DNA of 64,000 nucleotides from Roseateles sp. SL47 (GTDB lineage Bacteria; Pseudomonadota; Gammaproteobacteria; Burkholderiales; Burkholderiaceae_C): NCBI RefSeq assembly GCF_026625885.1, contig NZ_CP113068.1, positions 5,952,001 to 6,016,000 of the forward strand, read 5' to 3'. Shown piece by piece: positions 55,418 to 64,000 of this stretch (position 1 is its first letter; each line of letters starts with the position of its first letter). The notes under the pieces were generated by a model. It saw only the letters and a program-made list of their open reading frames with translations, ran no database searches and was not told where the DNA came from. The position numbers and the translations under genes were made by a program.

Positions 55418-56371
55418 TCAGCCTGCGCGGACCAACGCGCCACGGGCGCGCGCCACCGCTTGGGCGGGGTCATTGACCCCCAGCCGCTCACACAAGGCGC
55501 GCATGCGCGCCTGATAGGCCGTATCGCTCAGCCCCAGCTCATGCGCCTGCTGACGCGGCACGGGCTGGCCCAGGGTCCAGTACAGCAGTTCCGCATCGGC
55601 CAGCGGCAGCGCCAGGGATTTGGCCAGACGGGCCACCAGCGCGGCCTCATCGCCCTCATGCAGCACCAGCAGCCAATGGCCTGCGCCGATGACTTCCGGG
55701 TCGGCGGGCATGAGATTGAAGCTCAGGCGCTGGCGCATCTGGCCCGTCCGGGGCGCCACCGTCAGGCCGGAAGGCACGGCACCGGCGCGGCGGCGCAGGG
55801 CTTCACGGTGCAGCCAGGCCAGGACTTCCGGCGGCAGCCGGGCATGGTCGACCCAGGGGGCCGGGAAATACTGCCCCATCAGGGCGCGGGCCTGCGGCGT
55901 CTGCCAACTGCAATGGCCGTCGCGCTCCCGCACCGTCATGCTGGCGACCGGGCGTTGTGGTTCCTCCGGGGTCGTGGTGGGCGCGGGATGGATGCGGCGC
56001 TCGATCAGTGCCAGCAACTCGCTCAGGCGGACCGGCTTGAGCAGGCAGTCCGTGGCGCCTGCCGCCATCAGCGCGGCACTGCGCGACACATCCTGTCGGC
56101 GGCTCAGCGTCACCACCGGAATGCCACTGGCCGCCAGGCGGCGCAACAGCTCCACCGGCGCATCGGCGGGCAGGTCCGGCAACTCCATGTCCATCAGGAT
56201 CAGCCGCGGCTGCGTCGCCAGCCCCTCCAGGGCCGCCATGGCGTCCCCGGCACGGACCAGCTCGTAGCCGCTCTCCTCCAGCACCTCCGCCAAGGGCTGT
56301 ACGGACAGCGCCTGGACAATCAACAGACGGTGGGCGGGCGGGGACATCTCGGGGGACAACAAGGCGGGCAT
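55418..56371 (-). CDS. Response regulator with receiver and C-terminal LuxR-like helices
   Basis: A 317-residue protein. The receiver domain (about 15-125) has HRLLIVQALSVQPLAEVLEE, phospho-aspartate in LILMDMELPDLP, threonine in VVTLSRRQD and lysine in CLLKPVRLSELL. The acidic pair expected after the first strand is replaced (IVQAL), so metal binding may be impaired. A central region of unknown type (about 135-240) follows. The last 60 residues (LADAELLYWTLGQPVPRQQA and LGLSDTAYQARMRALCERLG) look like a LuxR-type HTH. The ATG at 56371 has GGAG upstream. It is an orphan, with no kinase adjacent, and divergent from the SPOR-like protein gene. Confidence 0.75.
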   Translation of the reverse strand: MPALLSPEMSPPAHRLLIVQALSVQPLAEVLEESGYELVRAGDAMAALEGLATQPRLILMDMELPDLPADAPVELLRRLAASGIPVVTLSRRQDVSRSAALMAAGATDCLLKPVRLSELLALIERRIHPAPTTTPEEPQRPVASMTVRERDGHCSWQTPQARALMGQYFPAPWVDHARLPPEVLAWLHREALRRRAGAVPSGLTVAPRTGQMRQRLSFNLMPADPEVIGAGHWLLVLHEGDEAALVARLAKSLALPLADAELLYWTLGQPVPRQQAHELGLSDTAYQARMRALCERLGVNDPAQAVARARGALVRAG

Positions 56372-56540
56372 ATGTCTCCACCATACAAATCCCATGCCCA
56401 CTTCACAAGCCAATCACGTGGGGCCCTCAACATCGGTCAACAACCGCCGGACGCAGGCGCCCTCCACCGTGCTTCCTGCACTTTCGGACGGGGCTGCGCT
56501 GCCCTGGCCGGGGCTGGGCTACGACATAATCCGAGCCCAT

Positions 56541-58235
56541 ATGGATGAACAGGCAGGGTCAAGCGACAACTCAACGCCGCCGGCACCGGTGCCGGCCTCC
56601 GGCCCTACGTCGGCATCCATGGGGCCTGCCGTGACGGCTTCCATGACACCGTCCCTCTCGGCGGGAGAGGCAGCAGGCGGGGCGGCGGCAGAGGCGGCGG
56701 GTGGGGCGGCGGCATCCCCTGCAACGCCCGCAGCGGCCTCCGCGCCGGGCACCCCTTGGGAAGGGCCTGCGCCGGATGCAGTGGCCTGGCTGCTGGTCAA
56801 CTGGCACAACCGGCATCCGCTGGCCCGACGCATCACCACCCAGGACGTCCACACCGTTGGCGCGGTCGCCCTGCCCTTTCTCGCGCAGCCGCTGCCCAAA
56901 GAGCCGAGCCTGGATGCGCCGGGCACCAACACCCCGGTAGAACCACCCGCACGCCCCCCGCGCCGCTGGCCCTGGCAACGCAGCAAGGCGACGACCCAGG
57001 GCCCGCGTCGCGCCTGGAGCGATGTCTTCATCCCGGGGCTGAAACCGGACGCCGTGGCCGCCATGGCGGTGGACAACGGCTTCACCAGCGCCCCGGACGA
57101 TCTGCCGCTGCGCCGGGTCGAGATCAGCAACAGTGAACTGGAATCGGGCGGCGTGACCCAAAGCGGTGCCTGGCCGATGGAACTGGTGCTGCTGAGCGCC
57201 GCCATCGACGCCGGCCCCGCGCGCAACCGGGTGCTGGTCGGACGGCGCGACCGGGTCCTGGGCCGACGCGCGCTGGACCCCCTCCGGCTGGGAGCTGTGG
57301 CGGCGGTGGCGGTGCTGCTGCTGGCGCTGATCACCTGGGCGTTGTGGCCGCGTGCCTCCAAGGAATCCACCGAAGCGGCATCGGCGGCGGCATCAGCCGC
57401 ATCGGCTGCGTCCTCAGCGGCTTCGACCGCGTCGGGCCCTGCTGCGACGGCTGCCAATGCAAGCGCCTCGGCAGCTTCCGCGCCCTTGGCCTCGGCGTCG
57501 GAAGCCTCCGCCGCCGACGCGGGAGAAGGCGCGGCCGTCCCCGCCGCAGGCGCTTCCGAAGCCGCTTCAGCGCCCTCCGGCGAGGCATCGGCGGCGGCAT
57601 CGGCGCCTGCGGCATCGTCCGCCGCGCCGGCGGCCAGTGGTGGGGGTGTCCCGGTGCTGGGTAAACCCCGCACCAATGGCGGACGACCGAGTTTGCAATC
57701 CGGTGTGGAACGCATGCGCGAAGAACAGGCGCAGAAAGACGCCGGCCCGGGCGCTTCAACGCCGAAACAGGCAGCGGACAGCACCAAGCCAGCAACCGCG
57801 ACCTCGCCCAAGGACGGGCAGAAAGATGCCGCCCGGGAGGGGCAAAACCTTGCTCAGAAGGACGGCACCAGCGACAGTGCCAAAGACAGCGGCAGCAAGC
57901 CCGCCACGCCCGCCACCGAAGCCGAACGGCGCCTGGCCGTGGATGATGCCGGCCTGAGCAAGCTGATCACGCCCGGCGCGTCGGGCAGCAAGCTGGTGGC
58001 ATTGGTCGGGCTGCCGCAGAAGACCAAGCCGGAAGCGGAGGCCCAGTTGGTGCGGATGCAGGACATGGTCGGCCAGACCCTGCGGGGCGGCACGCAGACC
58101 GTCAACGGCGCCGTCTTCCAGACCAAGGAAGGCTGGCGCGCAGCGGTCTGGCCGTTTGCCAGCCGCGAGGAAGCGCAGTTGATCAATGCCACCCTGCTCG
58201 CACGCGGCATGCGCGCACGAGCCGTGGACTTCTGA
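56541..58235 (+). CDS. Ala/Ser-rich single-span membrane protein with SPOR-like C-terminus
   Basis: A 564-residue protein. Residues 1-75 are Ala/Gly/Pro-rich; about 75-240 form a cytoplasmic domain of no recognised family (LLVNWHNRHPLARRITTQDV, WSDVFIPGLKPDAVAAMAVD). One TM helix at about 250-272 (LGAVAAVAVLLLALITWALW) is followed by a 120-residue Ala/Ser-rich stretch and a Lys/Thr/Asp-rich linker. The last 95 residues, including KLVALVGLPQKTKPEAEAQL, EGWRAAVWPFASREEAQLIN and LLARGMRARAVDF, resemble a SPOR fold that binds denuded septal peptidoglycan. Topology would put that domain in the periplasm. In-frame sequence upstream of this ATG is not family-like. It is convergent with argJ. Confidence 0.65.
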   Translation: MDEQAGSSDNSTPPAPVPASGPTSASMGPAVTASMTPSLSAGEAAGGAAAEAAGGAAASPATPAAASAPGTPWEGPAPDAVAWLLVNWHNRHPLARRITTQDVHTVGAVALPFLAQPLPKEPSLDAPGTNTPVEPPARPPRRWPWQRSKATTQGPRRAWSDVFIPGLKPDAVAAMAVDNGFTSAPDDLPLRRVEISNSELESGGVTQSGAWPMELVLLSAAIDAGPARNRVLVGRRDRVLGRRALDPLRLGAVAAVAVLLLALITWALWPRASKESTEAASAAASAASAASSAASTASGPAATAANASASAASAPLASASEASAADAGEGAAVPAAGASEAASAPSGEASAAASAPAASSAAPAASGGGVPVLGKPRTNGGRPSLQSGVERMREEQAQKDAGPGASTPKQAADSTKPATATSPKDGQKDAAREGQNLAQKDGTSDSAKDSGSKPATPATEAERRLAVDDAGLSKLITPGASGSKLVALVGLPQKTKPEAEAQLVRMQDMVGQTLRGGTQTVNGAVFQTKEGWRAAVWPFASREEAQLINATLLARGMRARAVDF

Positions 58236-58250
58236 GCCGTCGCGGCGCGA

Positions 58251-59480
58251 TCAGGACCGGTAGTCGGCGTTGATCGTCACGTAGTCGTGGCTGAAATCGC
58301 AGGTCCACACCGTGGTGGTGGCCGTGCCGCGATTCAGGCCCACCCGCACCGTGATTTCGCTCTGCTTCATCACGCGCTGGCCATCTTCTTCCCGGTATTG
58401 CGGACGGCGGCCGCCCTGGGTGACCACATGCACGTCGTCCAGATGCAGTTCGATCAGGCTCTGGTCCAGATCATCAATGCCGGCATAACCCACAGCGGCC
58501 AGGATGCGGCCCAGGTTGGGGTCGCTGGCAAAGAAGGCAGTCTTGACCAGCGGTGAGTGGGCAATGGCGTAGGCCGCCTTGCGGCATTCCTCTTCGGTGC
58601 GGCCCCCCTCCACCACCACCGAGATGAACTTGGTGGCGCCTTCCCCGTCCCGCACGATGGCCTGGGCCAGTTGCTGGGACACCGCCACCACGGCATCCCG
58701 CAGGGCGCGGCCGTCCTCGCTGGTGAGCGAGGTGATGGGCGCATGTCCGGCCTTGTGCGTGGCAATCAGCACGAAGGAATCGTTGGTGGAGGTGTCGCCG
58801 TCGATGGTGATGCGGTTGAAGGACAGGTCCGCCGCTTCACGCACCAGCGGTTGCAGCAGTTCGGGGGCGATCACCGCGTCCGTCGCCAGAAAACCCAGCA
58901 TGGTGGCCATGTTGGGACGGATCATGCCGGCGCCCTTGGAAATGCCGGTGAGGGTCACCGTGCGGCCGCCGATCTGAACTTGGCGAGAGTAGGCCTTGGG
59001 CAGCGTGTCGGTGGTCATGATGCCAGCGGCGGCCTCGCCCCATTGGTCGTCACCCAGCGCTGCAAGCGCGGCCGGCAGGCCGGCCACGATGCGGTCCACC
59101 GGCAGTGTTTCCATGATCACACCAGTGGAGAACGGCAGGACCTGCTGGGGCTGCACCTGGAGCAGGCCGGCCAGTGCCTCGCAGGTCTGGCGGGCCCGTG
59201 CCAGGCCATCCGCGCCCGTGCCGGCGTTGGCATTGCCGGTGTTGATCACCAGTGCACGGATGTCGGTGCCGTGGGCGAGATGCTCCTGGCAGACCTGCAC
59301 CGGTGCGGCACAGAAACGGTTGCGGGTGAACACGCCGGCCACGCTGGCGCCGGGCTCCAGGGCCACAACGGTCAGGTCCCGGCGGTCGGCCTTGCGGACC
59401 CCCGCCTTCGTGACGCCCAGCCGCACGCCGGGCACGGGCAGCAGGGATTGGGGATCAGGGGCGGTGAGGTTGACAGGCAT
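58251..59480 (-). CDS. argJ: Bifunctional ornithine acetyltransferase / N-acetylglutamate synthase
   Basis: A 409-residue ArgJ. The self-cleavage site lies in [14 protein letters not shown], with the nucleophilic threonine at 193; cleavage before it gives alpha and beta subunits. Other signatures: [68 protein letters not shown] and the C-terminal [16 protein letters not shown]. It transfers acetyl from N-acetylornithine to glutamate in the cyclic arginine pathway, and may also use acetyl-CoA. The gene stands alone; the PEP-CTERM terminator upstream points at it, so it needs its own promoter in 59481-59776, a 296-base stretch with no gene. Confidence 0.97.
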   Translation of the reverse strand: MPVNLTAPDPQSLLPVPGVRLGVTKAGVRKADRRDLTVVALEPGASVAGVFTRNRFCAAPVQVCQEHLAHGTDIRALVINTGNANAGTGADGLARARQTCEALAGLLQVQPQQVLPFSTGVIMETLPVDRIVAGLPAALAALGDDQWGEAAAGIMTTDTLPKAYSRQVQIGGRTVTLTGISKGAGMIRPNMATMLGFLATDAVIAPELLQPLVREAADLSFNRITIDGDTSTNDSFVLIATHKAGHAPITSLTSEDGRALRDAVVAVSQQLAQAIVRDGEGATKFISVVVEGGRTEEECRKAAYAIAHSPLVKTAFFASDPNLGRILAAVGYAGIDDLDQSLIELHLDDVHVVTQGGRRPQYREEDGQRVMKQSEITVRVGLNRGTATTTVWTCDFSHDYVTINADYRS

Positions 59481-59776
59481 GGCAGGGCTGCTCGGGAAGA
59501 AGTGGACACGGGCCCCCGCAGAGGCACCGAACGATCGTGGCGCGCATTGTAGGAGCGGCCTTTGGCATTACGGCGGCAATGTGCGGGCCGGCGTCATGGC
59601 CATCGCCCGGGGCGCCCTGGCAGCGCTCAGGCGCTGCTTGGAGCGGTCCGGACATGCGGGTCGGAAACAACCGGCCAGCGGCCACTGGTGGTGCAAGAGC
59701 CGCAAGAGCCGCAGACGGGCTGACGTTTCCGATCTCAAGGCTTCGGTGGATCAGGGGCAGCAAGACCTCCGACAAA

Positions 59777-59806
59777 GCAAAAAGCCCCGCATGGCGAGGC
59801 TTTTGC
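59777..59806 (-). terminator. Rho-independent terminator after the PEP-CTERM pair
   Basis: On the minus strand GCAAAAGCC and GGCTTTTTGC pair across an 11-base loop, with U-rich 3' side, 20 bases after the first PEP-CTERM stop codon. Confidence 0.75.
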
Positions 59807-59825
59807 AAGAGGTGACCGCCGTGGG

Positions 59826-60398
59826 TCAGTCTTTGCGGCGGCGGCGCAGCACCATGCCCACGGCGCCCAGGCCGGCCAGCATCAGGGCAGCCCCCTGCGG
59901 CTCCGGCACGGCCGAGGTGATGACATTGAAGTTGGTGGTGTAGGTGGCAGCGATGCTGGTGCCCTGAGCCAGAGCGCCACCGGCATACCCTTGCACGGTC
60001 AGCAACACGTCGCCACTCAGCCCCAGTTGGGTCAGGTTGCCGAAGCTGGTGAAGGAGCCGTCACCACCATCCAGCGTGTAGATCGGCACCTCCACGCCAT
60101 TCAGCCACACGTTGCTGAAGCTGATCAGTTGGTCATCACTGGCACTGGTGGTGATCAGGCTCACTTCCACCGAGGACGTGCTGGACAGCCAGAGGTGAAA
60201 GGTGTCGGTAAAGCTGCCCGCCTCCGTGTGCTTCGCAATGCTGGCACCGGTGTAGCTGAGACCATTGGTCCCGGTCACCAGATCGACATCGAGGTCCAGC
60301 CCCTGTGCCCCCACCTGGGCCAGGGCCTGGCCGGCGGCGGTCAGGGCCACAGCGCCTGCGGCGAGCAAGGGGAGCAGACGGCGAATGAAGCGTTGCAT
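59826..60398 (-). CDS. PEP-CTERM sorting-domain protein A
   Basis: A 190-residue exported protein. It has a signal peptide (LLPLLAAGAVALTAAGQALA) and, at the end, VPEPQGAALMLAGL, a short hydrophobic helix and the RRRRKD basic tail. This is the PEP-CTERM signal processed by exosortase in Gram-negative exopolysaccharide producers. The mature part is Ser/Thr/Gly-rich and beta-strand-like, with no catalytic motif. It is a tandem paralogue of protein B (both contain a GYAGxxLAxGT segment and FNV before PEP). No exosortase gene lies in this window. Likely a surface or matrix protein. Confidence 0.88.
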   Translation of the reverse strand: MQRFIRRLLPLLAAGAVALTAAGQALAQVGAQGLDLDVDLVTGTNGLSYTGASIAKHTEAGSFTDTFHLWLSSTSSVEVSLITTSASDDQLISFSNVWLNGVEVPIYTLDGGDGSFTSFGNLTQLGLSGDVLLTVQGYAGGALAQGTSIAATYTTNFNVITSAVPEPQGAALMLAGLGAVGMVLRRRRKD

Positions 60399-60437
60399 GG
60401 GGGGTCCTCTCTGGCGCGAATCTTATTGATTGAAGGG

Positions 60438-60992
60438 TCAAGCCTTGCGGCGGCGCGACACCACCAGGCCCAGCAGACCGGCGGAGGCCAGTGCCAGGCT
60501 GGCCGGTTCCGGCACCTGGGTCACGTTGAAAGTTCCGGAATAACTGGCGTTGATGGCGGTTCCCGCCGCCAGACCCGCGCCAGCATAACCATGGATGGTC
60601 AACACCAGCGGCGACGACAACACCGTATTCAACAGGTTGGCGACTTCCACGCCATCCGGGTTGATGCCCAGACCGCTGCGGGTGATGGAATAGGTAACGC
60701 CGTTGATCGTGGCGGAGATGAAATCGATGTCCAGCGCCTGGGAGGTGCCGATGGTGGTCAGGCTGGCATTGAGCTTGACCAGACCACTGGCGCCGGTCAG
60801 CGTGAAGGTATCGATGAACTCACCCGCGACGGTATGCACCGACGTGATGCCGGCCGTCTGGGTGGAGCCGCTCTTGCTCGCCTGCAACGCGACGGTCTGG
60901 TCCGCCAGCACCGGCGCAGCGTGTACAGCGGTACCGACGACGCCCAGGGTGGCCAGGGCGGACACAACAGCGAGACGGGAAAGAGTGTTCAT
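60438..60992 (-). CDS. PEP-CTERM sorting-domain protein B
   Basis: A 184-residue exported protein, first of the two-gene set (39 bases before protein A). Signal peptide LSRLAVVSALATLGVVGTAV then HAAPVLAD; Ser/Thr/Gly-rich body; C-terminal VPEPASLALASAGLLGLVVS and RRRKA. Shares with protein A the segments GYAGAGLAAGTAINASYSGT and NVTQVPEP. The start at 60992 is chosen for its adjacent signal peptide; an in-frame extension of 64 residues upstream has no signal-like sequence. Likely exosortase-processed surface protein. Confidence 0.86.
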   Translation of the reverse strand: MNTLSRLAVVSALATLGVVGTAVHAAPVLADQTVALQASKSGSTQTAGITSVHTVAGEFIDTFTLTGASGLVKLNASLTTIGTSQALDIDFISATINGVTYSITRSGLGINPDGVEVANLLNTVLSSPLVLTIHGYAGAGLAAGTAINASYSGTFNVTQVPEPASLALASAGLLGLVVSRRRKA

Positions 60993-61172
60993 GATGTTCT
61001 GCTTCAGAGGCCCCAGACGGGCTTGGGGACGGGTCTTGCTTGGACTGTATCCACAGCCGGGGGCAAGCCGCCTCCCCGTCCTGCGGGGGGATCCCCATCC
61101 AGATGTGCGATTAATGTGAGAAAACCCACACTGAGTCACGCAGATGGGGGGAGTAGACCTCCGGTGGTGGGC

Positions 61173-61204
61173 TGCAAACAACAACGGCGCCCGGAGGCGC
61201 CGTT
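61173..61204 (-). terminator. Probable terminator of secA
   Basis: On the minus strand, nine-base-pair stem AACGGCGCC with GGCGCCGTT (61196-61204 and 61183-61191) and a four-base loop, followed by GTTGTTTGC, a weak U-rich tail. It lies 37 bases after the secA stop. Confidence 0.65.
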
Positions 61205-61240
61205 GGGGGAGTGGCCTGGGCTGGCTCAGCTCCGATCAGA

Positions 61241-63997
<2,757 letters not shown>

Positions 63998-64000
63998 GAA

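Overview
The window is GC-rich, densely coded and laid out like a beta-proteobacterial chromosome. The combination of a PDH operon whose E3 carries a lipoyl domain, a Bug-type solute-binding protein, LapD/LapG, PEP-CTERM proteins and the folD/prlC context points to the Burkholderiales (Roseateles/Mitsuaria/Rubrivivax-like). The species cannot be fixed from the sequence alone. No rRNA, tRNA, CRISPR array, transposase or prophage gene was found.

Left part (1-28.4 kb) is mostly housekeeping: the 5' part of pgeF, a zinc-ribbon Nudix hydrolase, the c-di-GMP biofilm module lapD-lapG, an HDOD protein, an ornithine-cyclodeaminase-family reductase, and the pyruvate dehydrogenase operon aceE-aceF-lpdA. 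Divergent from aceE is a FixL/FixJ-like two-component pair, followed by folD and the oligopeptidase prlC. Then come a double-domain M16 peptidase, a secreted hypothetical protein, a HIT protein, a Bug protein and a chemoreceptor.

The middle (27.1-34.8 kb) is a purine/ureide catabolic island: membrane urate oxidase puuD, xdhC (apparently frameshifted), HIU hydrolase uraH, a GntR/FadR-type regulator, allantoinase puuE, a natural UraD-AllC fusion and an M20 amidohydrolase. Two near-identical sites centred on TGTATACA, one before puuD and one in the uraH/gntR divergent promoter, are the likely operators. A secreted prolyl oligopeptidase with a clean terminator closes the region.

The most unusual region is 37.3-53.7 kb: four large same-strand paralogues (717, 1049, 1061 and 1044 aa) in two tandem pairs, separated by a TonB-dependent receptor and an AraC regulator on the other strand. 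They share an N-terminal core with recognisable motifs; three have a long C-terminal half of roughly 50-residue helical repeats. I recognise no named family. They lack Sec signal peptides and transmembrane segments, and a secreted-effector-like role is a plausible but unproved reading. A stretch just upstream of the second pair holds two strong hairpins and an intrinsic terminator with no convincing gene, so it may encode a small RNA.

The right end (53.9-64 kb) has a methyltransferase, an unusual response regulator, an Ala/Ser-rich membrane protein with a SPOR-like tail, argJ, two tandem PEP-CTERM proteins and complete secA. Short 11-15 bp tandem repeats recur in and between genes across the window.
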